From VFMC01 sp040398525 (lineage in GTDB: Bacteria; Actinomycetota; Acidimicrobiia; Acidimicrobiales; Ilumatobacteraceae): a stretch of 64,000 nucleotides of DNA. The DNA is taken from the NCBI GenBank assembly GCA_040398525.1, contig JBBATY010000002.1, positions 1 through 64,000 of the forward strand. Direction: 5' to 3'. The number at the start of each line of letters is the position of its first letter. The first letter of the stretch is position 1. Below are positions 50,199 to 58,419 of the stretch, one piece after another. Under the pieces are notes generated by a model. It worked only from the letters and a program-made list of their open reading frames with translations, did not search any database and was not told the DNA's origin. The position numbers were made by a program, and so were the translations under genes.

Positions 50199-50208
50199 AC
50201 ACTACCGT
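50199..50208. promoter_or_regulatory. bidirectional -10 dyad in the intergenic region before the IMPase-family gene
   Basis: ACACTACCGT holds TAGTGT on the minus strand and TACCGT on the plus strand with a shared TA. The plus hexamer ends eight bases before GTG 50217 (leaderless). The minus one would give a leadered message with a ribosome-binding site for the TTG at 50155. Confidence 0.55.
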
Positions 50209-50216
50209 GCATGGCC

Positions 50217-50954
50217 GTGACGACCGACCGACTGAGCCTGCTCCACGAAGCTGCCGATGCGGTGGCCGCGGCGCTGCGCGAGGGGGTCGACCACGGATTC
50301 AGCGGGCGGCGCGAGGGTCAGTACCGGCTCGACCTGCGCGCCGACGAGGCTGCGCTCGGGGTGCTTCGCCGAGCCGGGGTCGGCGTGCTGTCGGAGGAGA
50401 GCGGCCTGGAGGAGGGCCGAACGGGGGAGTGGGTTATCGTCGACCCCGTCGACGGGTCGACCAATGCCGACCGAGGAATCCCCTGGTTCGCCACATCGCT
50501 GTGCCTGGTCGATGCCGACGGCCCTGCGGCCGCCCTCGTGGTGAACCAGGCGAGCGGTGTCAGGTACTGGGCAGAGCGAGGAGGAGGAGCCTGGCGCGAC
50601 GGCCGCCGACTCGCCGGATCCGGTTGTCGTGGCCCGCAGCGCGCCGTGGTCGGTGTGAACGGTCTTCCGGCCCGACCGCTCGGCACTTGGCAGCTCCGCA
50701 TGCTCGGTGCCGCTGCGCTCGACCTGTGCCTCGTGGCCGATGGATCGCTCGACGGCTACGTCGACTGTGCCAGCGAGGCACATGGCGTCTGGGACTATGC
50801 CGGTGCGGCGCTGGTGTGCTCGGAGGCGGGCGTGCCGATCGTTGATGCCCTGGGGCGCGAACTGATCGAGCTCGATCACCGGGCCCGGCGCACCCCGGTC
50901 GCCGCCGCGACAGCCGAGCTGCTCGAGCATCTGCTCGTCGCTCGGGCGACCTGA
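50217..50954 (+). CDS. inositol monophosphatase family protein
   Basis: This is a 245-residue magnesium/lithium-sensitive phosphatase-fold protein. The first metal Glu is in LSEESGLEEG, the core motif is WVIVDPVDGSTNADRG, and the late metal Asp is in HGVWDYAGAALVCSEAGV. It could be inositol-1-phosphatase (needed for mycothiol and phosphatidylinositol), histidinol-phosphatase or PAP phosphatase; the short first loop does not decide. GTG at 50217 is chosen over ATG at 50211 because TACCGT (50203-50208) ends eight bases before it and only two before the ATG. Confidence 0.8.
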   Translation: MTTDRLSLLHEAADAVAAALREGVDHGFSGRREGQYRLDLRADEAALGVLRRAGVGVLSEESGLEEGRTGEWVIVDPVDGSTNADRGIPWFATSLCLVDADGPAAALVVNQASGVRYWAERGGGAWRDGRRLAGSGCRGPQRAVVGVNGLPARPLGTWQLRMLGAAALDLCLVADGSLDGYVDCASEAHGVWDYAGAALVCSEAGVPIVDALGRELIELDHRARRTPVAAATAELLEHLLVARAT

Positions 50955-50972
50955 GCGCTCGTCGACGGGCGA

Positions 50973-50978
50973 TAGCCT
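50973..50978 (+). promoter_or_regulatory. candidate -10 element of tRNA-Val(TAC)
   Basis: TAGCCT lies 15 bases before the tRNA 5' end, slightly further than for the other two tRNA promoters. Confidence 0.4.
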
Positions 50979-50993
50979 GGAATCCCCACCTCG

Positions 50994-51070
50994 GGGCGCA
51001 TAGCTCAGTTGGTCAGAGCGCTTCCCTTACAAGGAAGATGCCGGGGGTTCGAGTCCCTCTGCGCCCACCA
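50994..51070 (+). tRNA. tRNA-Val(TAC)
   Basis: The acceptor stem is GGGCGCA/TGCGCCC, and the anticodon stem CTTCC/GGAAG encloses CTTACAA with anticodon TAC. The T arm has GGTTCGAGTCC and CCA is encoded. With the tRNA-Val(CAC) at 13871 it covers GTA and GTG codons. Confidence 0.95.
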
Positions 51071-51096
51071 GTGCCCACGCCGGCGCAATTCGAGGC

Positions 51097-53079
51097 TCAC
51101 ACCCCTGAGCGCGTGATCGACAGCAGGCCGGTTTGGTCGTCGCGGCTACTGGCCGATGCCACCGAGGTGCGATCGGCCACCACGGCGAGACTCGCCCCAC
51201 TCGCACTGACCGCTTTGGCCAGGCGTGCCGTCGACAGCGCTCCGTTGCGCCCACCGGGCACCACCACCAAGTCGGTGGGTCGCCCGTTCGCCTCCCACCA
51301 CTGGGAGGTGTGCTCGATGGCAACCACGGTGGCCTGCTGCCAGATGCCTGCGAGCTCGTCGTCCGGCGTGGCCGCTGCCACCACGAGGAGCTCGCCCGCG
51401 CCGGTGAGTCGGGCCGCCACCTGTGCGGCGTAGAGCGCTGCCGAGGTGGGCCGACCGGCCTGGGCGCCGTTCAGCATCAGCACCACCCGCTCGTAGGCGC
51501 TGGTGCCCGGTCGGACCAGCACGGTGGGGGCGGGGGACGACGACACGAGTCGGTGCTGTGATGCCTCGAACAGGGTCGGGAGCCAGCTCTGGCTCGCCGC
51601 CGGGACGACGACGAGCGACGACTGCGACGCAGCGGCAGTGTGGACCACGCCGTCGCTCACCGACGTGTCGCACACGATCGTCAGCTCGGCATCGATGCCG
51701 GTCGCCGCGATGGTGTGGTGTGCCTGCTCGAGGACATGCTCGTCGGGGTGGGCGGCCCCGTCGGCCACCACCATGATCGGGCGGACGACCCCACCGTCGC
51801 CGGCGGCGAGCTGCTGGGCGATCCGCAGGGTGGTCGGCAGCTCGGCGACATCATCGACCTGCACGAGCAGGCTGCGCCCGAGCCGCGACGTATCGAGCGG
51901 CGGCCGCGGGATCCGGCTGCCGAAACGTTGTGCCGAGGTCGACGAGATGAGCATCGTGACGACGATCACGATCATCACTGCGTTGACGGTCGCCATCGAG
52001 AACAACCCGATCTCGAGGCCTACGAAGGTGGCGGCGAGCGTGGCAGCGGCCTGCACCACCGACAGTCCGAACATCGCGCCGACCTCGGGCCAGGAGAAGC
52101 CGAACAGTGGCCGACACAGTGCTGCGGCGATGACCTTTCCGAGCACACAGGCCAAGGTGAACAGCCCGCCGAGAGCGAGTGTGCTCGGGTCGACGAGGAC
52201 GGCCGGGTCGATGATCGTGCCCACCGAGACGAGGAACATCGGGATCAGCAGTGTCGAGCCGAAGAACTCGATCCGCTCCATGAACTCGCCCTCGTTGGGG
52301 ACGAGGCGGTTGAGCGCGAGACCGGCGAAGAAGGCGCCGACGATCGACTCGATCCCGACCACCTCTGCCAACACGCCAGCGGACATCATCGCGGCAAGGA
52401 TGAACAGGTAGCGCATCCCTCTGGCTCGGCCGATCGAACGGAAGAACCACGCGGCTGCCTGCTTGAGCCCGACGAAACAGAACAGCACGAGCAGCGCGAA
52501 GCCGAGGCCGATGTTGAGGAAGAGCTCGAAGCCGCTGGCGTCGCCCCGGGTGGAGCCGGCGACGGCGGCGAGGATGATCAGCGCCAAGGTGTCGGTGATG
52601 ACCGTCGCTCCGACCGAGACTGCGACCGCCTTGTTCGCGGCAAGCCCCATGTTCCGCAGGATCGGGTAGACGACGAGCGTGTAGGAGGCGAACAGCGAGC
52701 CGAGCAGCAAGGCTGCGGCGAACCCATAGTCGACCATGAAGCCCGCAGCCATGCCGAAGGCGACCGGCAGGGCGAACGTGAGCAGTGCGAATGTGATGGC
52801 CTGCTTGCGGTAGCGGGCGAACACCCCGAGGTCGAGCTCGAGGCCGGCCAGGAACATCAGGTACAGCAGCCCGACGGTGCCGAGGTCTTTCACGATGCCC
52901 GACGAGTCGCTCACGACCCCGAGCACGTTGGGTCCGAGGATGCACCCCCCGGCGAGGAGGCCGATCATGCCAGGGATGCGCAGCCGCTCGAACAGCAGCG
53001 GGGCGAGCGCAATGACGAGCACGGCGAGCAGCAACTGCCACGCAGTGCCATGCGGCGGATGGAGGTCGAGCAGGTTCAC
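51097..53079 (-). CDS. Kef/CPA2-type cation:proton antiporter with C-terminal universal-stress domains
   Basis: This is a 660-residue protein. Residues 10-390 have about 12 membrane segments of the CPA2 antiporter fold (LRIPGMIGLLAGGCILGPN, FLAGLELDLG, ESIVGAFFAGLALNRLVPNE). The C-terminal 260 residues are soluble with two USP-like repeats (RSLLVQVDDVAEL and later RVVLMLNGAQAG) in place of the RCK domain of KefB/C. It probably exchanges potassium or sodium for protons with nucleotide-dependent control. GTG at 53079 has GAGGAG upstream and overlaps the stop of the binding-protein gene (GTGA). Confidence 0.85.
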   Translation of the reverse strand: MNLLDLHPPHGTAWQLLLAVLVIALAPLLFERLRIPGMIGLLAGGCILGPNVLGVVSDSSGIVKDLGTVGLLYLMFLAGLELDLGVFARYRKQAITFALLTFALPVAFGMAAGFMVDYGFAAALLLGSLFASYTLVVYPILRNMGLAANKAVAVSVGATVITDTLALIILAAVAGSTRGDASGFELFLNIGLGFALLVLFCFVGLKQAAAWFFRSIGRARGMRYLFILAAMMSAGVLAEVVGIESIVGAFFAGLALNRLVPNEGEFMERIEFFGSTLLIPMFLVSVGTIIDPAVLVDPSTLALGGLFTLACVLGKVIAAALCRPLFGFSWPEVGAMFGLSVVQAAATLAATFVGLEIGLFSMATVNAVMIVIVVTMLISSTSAQRFGSRIPRPPLDTSRLGRSLLVQVDDVAELPTTLRIAQQLAAGDGGVVRPIMVVADGAAHPDEHVLEQAHHTIAATGIDAELTIVCDTSVSDGVVHTAAASQSSLVVVPAASQSWLPTLFEASQHRLVSSSPAPTVLVRPGTSAYERVVLMLNGAQAGRPTSAALYAAQVAARLTGAGELLVVAAATPDDELAGIWQQATVVAIEHTSQWWEANGRPTDLVVVPGGRNGALSTARLAKAVSASGASLAVVADRTSVASASSRDDQTGLLSITRSGV

Positions 53080-53966
53080 GGCGTGCTCCTCGGAGTGCGG
53101 GCGATGATGACGGGAACCCCGTCGGGGCTCCGTTCGAATCGGGGCTCGAGCCATCGCTCGGCGAGGTCGTCGAGGGTGCCGTCGGCCGTCAAGGTGCGCA
53201 GTGCTGTATCGACAGCGTCGCGGTTCGCGGTAGTCGTGGCACCGGCGGCCGGGAGCGCGACGGCGTAGCTCTGCCGGGTGACGAATTGGGCGACGACCTC
53301 GAGCGCGGGTGACGCGCCGGCGATGACGAGTCCGGTGGCAAGGTCGGCGAGCCCGGCGTCGACGCGGCCCTCGGCGATAGCACGAGCTGCCTCGGTCTCG
53401 TCGGCCACGACGAGCGGGGGAGCGGACGGCACCACGACCTCGTCGAGGAAGTCCTGCTCGGTGGTCCCGTCGACCACGACCCAACGAAGGCCTCGAGCCT
53501 CGCGGAGGTCGGGGATCGACGCACCGTTGCCCGCGAGCACCCCGATCGCCGTGTCGTAATAGCCGATCGAGAAGTCGACACGCTCGTCGCGCTCGGCGGT
53601 TGCGGTGATCTGGGCAATCGCAAGATCGGCGCTGCCGAGGTCGCCGGCATCGAGTTGGGCGAAGGGGACGGCGATGACCTCGAGCTCGAGGTCGAACCGC
53701 TCAGCGAGCAGCTGCGCCAACTCCCACTCGAACCCTCCATCGACGGAATCTGGTTCGGATCCGTCCCAGAAGCCTGGCGCCGGTAGTGCAGTGGCAACCC
53801 TCAGGATCCCGTCGTCGAGCGGTTGGAACGATGTCCGGGCAGCGTCGCCTGCGTCGCTGCACGCCGACATCGGCGCGAGCGCGAGGGCGATCGCCAGCAG
53901 CGTTCGGCGCTGGGTGAACCGGCGCCGAACCCGGTGGTGTCCGGCGTTGCTCACCTGGTCGTGCAC
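53076..53966 (-). CDS. solute-binding lipoprotein, family 3 (amino-acid type)
   Basis: This is a 296-residue exported protein. The signal sequence has RRRFTQRRTLLAIALALAP and a lipobox MSAC. The mature part has the SBP family 3 layout: RVATALPAPGFW, a GGFEWELAQLLAERFDLE segment, then ADLAIAQITATAERDERVDF and GVLAGNGAS. Normally such proteins serve polar amino-acid ABC importers, but no permease or ATPase is adjacent; the coupled gene is an antiporter. GTG at 53966 is chosen because TACCGT on the minus strand (53978-53973) ends six bases before it. Confidence 0.75.
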   Translation of the reverse strand: MHDQVSNAGHHRVRRRFTQRRTLLAIALALAPMSACSDAGDAARTSFQPLDDGILRVATALPAPGFWDGSEPDSVDGGFEWELAQLLAERFDLELEVIAVPFAQLDAGDLGSADLAIAQITATAERDERVDFSIGYYDTAIGVLAGNGASIPDLREARGLRWVVVDGTTEQDFLDEVVVPSAPPLVVADETEAARAIAEGRVDAGLADLATGLVIAGASPALEVVAQFVTRQSYAVALPAAGATTTANRDAVDTALRTLTADGTLDDLAERWLEPRFERSPDGVPVIIARTPRSTP

Positions 53967-54084
53967 GGCCGAACGGTAGCAGCCCCGCAACCCCGGGCCG
54001 GATGACATCGCGCAGGCGGATCGATGTCCAGAACAAGTTCGGTGAATTGTTCCTGCACAATGCGATCATTGGTCAGGTCGTCGG

Positions 54085-54122
54085 TATGCTCGTGCGACGA
54101 GTGGACGTGGCTTCTCCACTCG
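54085..54122 (+). promoter_or_regulatory. cspA promoter and 5' leader hairpin
   Basis: TATGCT at 54085-54090 is a good -10 hexamer, giving a transcript start near 54097. The leader then forms CGAGTGGA (54098-54105) paired with TCCACTCG (54115-54122), a perfect eight-base-pair stem right at the RNA 5' end, 18 bases before the start codon. Structured leaders are typical of cold-shock genes. Confidence 0.5.
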
Positions 54123-54140
54123 GGAATCGGAGAGAGGGCC

Positions 54141-54341
54141 ATGTCAACAGGAACCGTTAAGTTCTTCAACGCACAGAAGGGCTATGGATTCATCTCGCGT
54201 GAAGACGGCCCAGACATCTTCGTGCACTTCTCGAATATCGAGGGCAGCGGCTACCGCTCCCTCGAAGAGGGGCAGCGCGTCGAGTTCGAGGTCGGCGAAG
54301 GTCGCAAGGGCGAAGAAGCCCGTCGCGTTCGCGCTCTCTGA
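54141..54341 (+). CDS. cold shock protein, CspA family
   Basis: This is a 66-residue single cold-shock domain. RNP1 is GYGFISRED and RNP2 is IFVHFSNI; the start MSTGTVKFFNAQKGYGF is canonical. It binds single-stranded nucleic acid and acts as an RNA chaperone. The ATG at 54141 has GAGAGAGG directly upstream and a hairpin leader of about 44 bases, so it is one of the few leadered genes here. It is a little less GC-rich than its neighbours, as usual for csp genes. Confidence 0.95.
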   Translation: MSTGTVKFFNAQKGYGFISREDGPDIFVHFSNIEGSGYRSLEEGQRVEFEVGEGRKGEEARRVRAL

Positions 54342-54405
54342 GCGACATCTGAATCCCGTGGGGTGACGGCCACCCTGCCGTGTCCAGCACTACCGTGTCT
54401 CACTT

Positions 54406-56769
54406 GTGAGGGCGTTCGCATGGCTGACTCGGCTCGGCGCCATCGTTGGTGGTGGAGCCCTCTTGGTGACCGCCGTCGTCATTGGCGTGTCACCTCGGCT
54501 GTGGCAGGTGGCGAACGCGCACGAGGAGCTACCCGTCGAGCTACCCGACTTCGAGTCGCTCAGCCAACGGACGCTCGTCTACGACGCTCTCGGCACTGTC
54601 ATTGCGGTGTTTCAGCGCGAGAACAGCCAACCTGTCGCGCTCGACGACGTGCCTGACGGTGTCCTCGCTGCGGTGTTGGCCGTCGAGGATCAGGAGTTCT
54701 TCCAGCACAAGGGCGTCAACGTCCGCGGTTTGATCCGCGCCACATTGTCGAACTTCTCGGGTGACGCACCGCGTCAGGGCGCCAGCACGATCACTCAGCA
54801 GGTGGTGAAGAACGAGTTCCTCGCCGGTCTGCAGCGCGACGGTCGGTACAAGCTGCTCCAGGCGCACTATGCGTTGATGCTCGACAAGAAGCTCGGCAAG
54901 GAGCAGATCCTCGAGCGCTATCTCAACACGATCTTTTTCGGTAACAACGCCTACGGCCTGCAGGCTGCTGCCGAGGTCTATTTCGGTAAGTCGGTGTCCG
55001 AGCTCTCGATGCTCGAGGGCGCATTCCTCGCTGGGATGATCCGGTCGCCGTCAGGGTACGACCCGATCCGTCGTCCCGAGCGCGCCCGTTCCCGCTTCCG
55101 GCAGGTGGTGGAACGCCTCGTCGACGTCGGCCTCGTGGCCCCGTCGAGCGCCGAGCAGATCGCCGAGAAATGGCCGATCCCCGAGCAACTGAAGGCGTTG
55201 CCGACGCTCGACATTGCGCCCTCGTACTACACCGAGGCGCTGCGCGAGTACCTGATCGAGCGCTCCGACATCCTCGGCACGACCGAACAGGAGCGAGCCA
55301 ACCTGCTGTATCGGGGCGGGCTGGCGATCCACACCACACTCGATCCGCGGCTGCAGACGCTGGCGGAGCAGGCGCGCAGCACCTTGCCGGAGACCAGGAT
55401 CGGTATCGATGCTGCGTTGGTGTCGCTCGACTCGCGGACCGGCGCGGTGCGCTCGATGGTCGGCGGGCGAGGATTCGTGCCTCGCGAGAACGAGATCAAC
55501 ATGGCGCTGGTGCCTCGCCAGACGGGGTCGAGCATCAAGTTGTTCATCCTGGCGGCTGCAGTACAGGCCGGGGCCCAGGCCGACGACCAGATCGACGGCC
55601 GTCGTGGCTGCATCCTGCCCAACCCGGGCGACCCCAAGCAGCCGTTCGAGATCACCGGTGGTGTGCGTGGCAGCCTCGGTCGCCTCGACCAGGCCACCTG
55701 GACGTCGCTCAACTGCGCGTATGCCCGGCTCTCGCAGATCGTCGGGTTGAACCGCGTGGTCGACTCGGTCTACCGGCTCTCGCGTTCCCCCTACCTGTAT
55801 CGCGGTCAGGCTGCGCAGGACCGAGCACCGGTCGAGCCGTATGCCAGCTTCGCCACCGGCGCCAACGAGATGAGCCCGCTCGACATGGCGGCGGGGGCCC
55901 AGAGCCTGGCGAACAACGGTCTGCACCACGAGCCCTACTACGTCGAGTGGGTCGAGCGCGCCGACGGCACACGCCTCTACACCCACGAGAGTGCGGGTGA
56001 GCAGGTGCTCGATGTCGAGGCTGCGCTCACCACGACGAGCATCTTGCGCGGTGTGCTGACCAAGGGCACGGCCCGACGGGCCCTCGCCGACTTCCCGTTC
56101 CCAGCCGCCGGGAAGACCGGCACCCAGCAGGACAACACCAACTCGTGGTTCGTCGGCTACACGCCGGAGTTGTCGACCGCAGTCTGGGTCGGCGACCCTG
56201 ACGGCTACACACCGATGGTGCGCGAGAACGTCCCGGAGTTCTACGAGCTCGATGGCGTCGATGCCGTCCAGGGCGGCACCTATCCGGCGCGGATCTGGAG
56301 GGCCTTCCAAGAGCCGGCGCTCACGGCGATGGCTGCGAGCGACTGGTTCCCGGCGCCACGTGCGCCACGCCGGGCTGCGCGCTTGTTCCTCCCGGGTGAG
56401 GAGTGCGTGTTCGAAGTGGTGGAGGGTGACTTCGTCTACCCGGGAACCGAGACGACCACCACCAGCACAACGGTCGCAGCCCCGGCGGCGGCGTCGTTGC
56501 CGAGCGATGAAGTTGCTGCGCTGCGCATTCCTGCGGCGCCGCCCGCACCTACGACCACATCTCCCGGTCCGGGAACCACAGCGACGACGACAACGGTCAC
56601 CACGAGTACGGTGGTGCCCGTGGTGATCCGTCTGTTGCCGACCGCCACCACCATCGCCCCTGACGTGCTCGACCCGCGCGCCCCGCTGCCCTCGGTGCCC
56701 GCCGATCAGCCGGTGGTGTCGTGCAAGGACATTCCCGAGGACGTCACGATCCTGCCTGCGAAGGGCTAA
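54406..56769 (+). CDS. class A penicillin-binding protein (bifunctional transglycosylase/transpeptidase)
   Basis: This 787-residue PBP polymerises and cross-links peptidoglycan outside the membrane. One membrane anchor lies at residues 10-30. The GT51 domain has EDQEFFQHKGVNVRG near residue 95 and GASTITQQVVKN. The transpeptidase domain has SxxK as SSIK near 376, SxN as SLN near 435 and KTGT near 570. The last 120 residues are a Thr/Pro-rich external tail (TTTSTTVAAPAA) without a PASTA domain, ending in a short segment with one Cys. GTG at 54406 follows TACCGT (54391-54396) by nine bases. Confidence 0.92.
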   Translation: MRAFAWLTRLGAIVGGGALLVTAVVIGVSPRLWQVANAHEELPVELPDFESLSQRTLVYDALGTVIAVFQRENSQPVALDDVPDGVLAAVLAVEDQEFFQHKGVNVRGLIRATLSNFSGDAPRQGASTITQQVVKNEFLAGLQRDGRYKLLQAHYALMLDKKLGKEQILERYLNTIFFGNNAYGLQAAAEVYFGKSVSELSMLEGAFLAGMIRSPSGYDPIRRPERARSRFRQVVERLVDVGLVAPSSAEQIAEKWPIPEQLKALPTLDIAPSYYTEALREYLIERSDILGTTEQERANLLYRGGLAIHTTLDPRLQTLAEQARSTLPETRIGIDAALVSLDSRTGAVRSMVGGRGFVPRENEINMALVPRQTGSSIKLFILAAAVQAGAQADDQIDGRRGCILPNPGDPKQPFEITGGVRGSLGRLDQATWTSLNCAYARLSQIVGLNRVVDSVYRLSRSPYLYRGQAAQDRAPVEPYASFATGANEMSPLDMAAGAQSLANNGLHHEPYYVEWVERADGTRLYTHESAGEQVLDVEAALTTTSILRGVLTKGTARRALADFPFPAAGKTGTQQDNTNSWFVGYTPELSTAVWVGDPDGYTPMVRENVPEFYELDGVDAVQGGTYPARIWRAFQEPALTAMAASDWFPAPRAPRRAARLFLPGEECVFEVVEGDFVYPGTETTTTSTTVAAPAAASLPSDEVAALRIPAAPPAPTTTSPGPGTTATTTTVTTSTVVPVVIRLLPTATTIAPDVLDPRAPLPSVPADQPVVSCKDIPEDVTILPAKG

Positions 56770-56771
56770 GC

Positions 56772-57473
56772 ATGAACGGTCCCGCCCTACTGGCACTCCA
56801 ACTCGTCGACAGTGAGCTCGATCAACTCGCGGCCCGTCGGCAGCGCTTGGCCGAGCGATCGGTGTTGGCTGCTGCCGAGTCGACGCTGGCAGGTGTGCTG
56901 GCGGAGGCCGATCGGCTGAGGGCGGCGATCGCCGACGCTGCCAACCGGATCGAGCAGGCCGAGCGCGATGGCGCCGACCTCGACCGAGTGCGCGCCCGAC
57001 TGGAAGCTCAGCTCAAGACCGTCATCGCACCCCGCGAGGCAGAGGCACTGACCCACGAGATCGACGGTGCCCGCGCCCGTCGGAGTGCTGTCGACGACCT
57101 CGAGCTCGAGGCGATGGAACAGCAGGCCGAAGCCGAACACGCCCTTGTGAAGGCCGCCGAGGCCGAGCACGAGGCGCGTCTGGCCGTTGCCGCCGCAGCG
57201 GCCGAACTGGAGTCTGCACTCGGCTCACTCGCAACCGTCGAGGCCGAGGTGCAGCAGCGCCGAGCAGCAGCCGGCGCCGAGCTCGACCCGAGCGAGCTCG
57301 ACACGTACGCAGCAGTCCGCCGCCGGCACGGTGGCATCGGGTTCGTCCGGCTCGAGGGCCGCTCGTGCACCGGATGCCATGTCGACATGTCGCAGGCCGA
57401 GGTCGAGCAGGTTCGCTCCGTCACCTCCGAGTTGCCCGAGTGCCCGAACTGCGGGCGCCTGATCGTGGTCTGA
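56772..57473 (+). CDS. zinc-ribbon coiled-coil protein (CT398/Rv2229-like)
   Basis: This is a 233-residue cytoplasmic protein. Residues 10-180 form a long antiparallel coiled coil (LDQLAARRQRLAERS onward). The C-terminal zinc ribbon has CTGCHVDMS and ECPNCGRLI, the zf-RING_7 type found in the CT398/Rv2229c family. Family members bind nucleic acid or secretion partners; the function is not settled. ATG at 56772 is two bases after the PBP stop, so the two are cotranscribed. Confidence 0.8.
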   Translation: MNGPALLALQLVDSELDQLAARRQRLAERSVLAAAESTLAGVLAEADRLRAAIADAANRIEQAERDGADLDRVRARLEAQLKTVIAPREAEALTHEIDGARARRSAVDDLELEAMEQQAEAEHALVKAAEAEHEARLAVAAAAAELESALGSLATVEAEVQQRRAAAGAELDPSELDTYAAVRRRHGGIGFVRLEGRSCTGCHVDMSQAEVEQVRSVTSELPECPNCGRLIVV

Positions 57474-57485
57474 CAGGGCGCAGTC

Positions 57486-57962
57486 GTGCTCCTGTGGTTC
57501 GTCTCGACGGCCGTCCTCGCGGTGTTCTTCGTCTTCACCGACCCGCGATTCGACTACCGCTTCCTCGTGCTTGGCGCACTGCTCCCGGACGTGGTCGATG
57601 TGTGGACGGGTGGAGCCTGGGTCATGCACAGCCTCACCGGAGCCGTTGCCTTGCTGGTCGTCGTGATGCTGGCCACGATCGGGAACCGCGTCTGGCGCAA
57701 ACGTTTGCTGGGCCTGCCGATCGGCGTCATGCTGCACCTCGTCTTCGATGGTGCCTTCGCGACCGACGAGGTGTTCTGGTGGCCGTTCTCCGGCGGGTTC
57801 GGCGATCATCCGCTACCGGTCGTGGCCCGGGGGTGGTGGAACCTGCCCCTCGAGCTCGTTGGGGCGGTGATGCTGCTGTGGGCATGGCGACGGTTCGGGC
57901 TCGGCGAACCCGAACGGCGTCAACGGCTGCGCGAGCTGGGTCAGCTCACCTCGACGAGCTGA
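57486..57962 (+). CDS. conserved integral membrane protein
   Basis: This is a 158-residue protein with four predicted membrane segments: residues 2-18, about 25-40, 46-66 and 112-130. It contains FLVLGALLPDVVDVWTGG, a central HSLTGAVALLVV and LHLVFDGAF. The repeated Asp and His (LPDVVD, MHSLTG, LHLVFDG) at membrane edges recall YdjM/DUF457-type membrane hydrolases, but the match is weak. GTG at 57486 is 12 bases after the zinc-ribbon gene and probably in the same operon. The rnpB gene converges on it. Confidence 0.65.
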   Translation: MLLWFVSTAVLAVFFVFTDPRFDYRFLVLGALLPDVVDVWTGGAWVMHSLTGAVALLVVVMLATIGNRVWRKRLLGLPIGVMLHLVFDGAFATDEVFWWPFSGGFGDHPLPVVARGWWNLPLELVGAVMLLWAWRRFGLGEPERRQRLRELGQLTSTS

Positions 57963-58009
57963 TCGCAGGGCGGCGGCCCGAGCGACTGCGTTGCAGGTGG
58001 TGGGTGGTG

Positions 58010-58385
<376 letters not shown>

Positions 58386-58393
58386 CGTGGTCC

Positions 58394-58399
58394 ATCCTA
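58394..58399 (-). promoter_or_regulatory. -10 element of rnpB
   Basis: TAGGAT on the minus strand lies eight bases upstream of the P1-defined RNA 5' end, the spacing expected for direct initiation at the mature end. Confidence 0.6.
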
Positions 58400-58419
58400 C
58401 GGCTCGATCGCCGCGGGCG

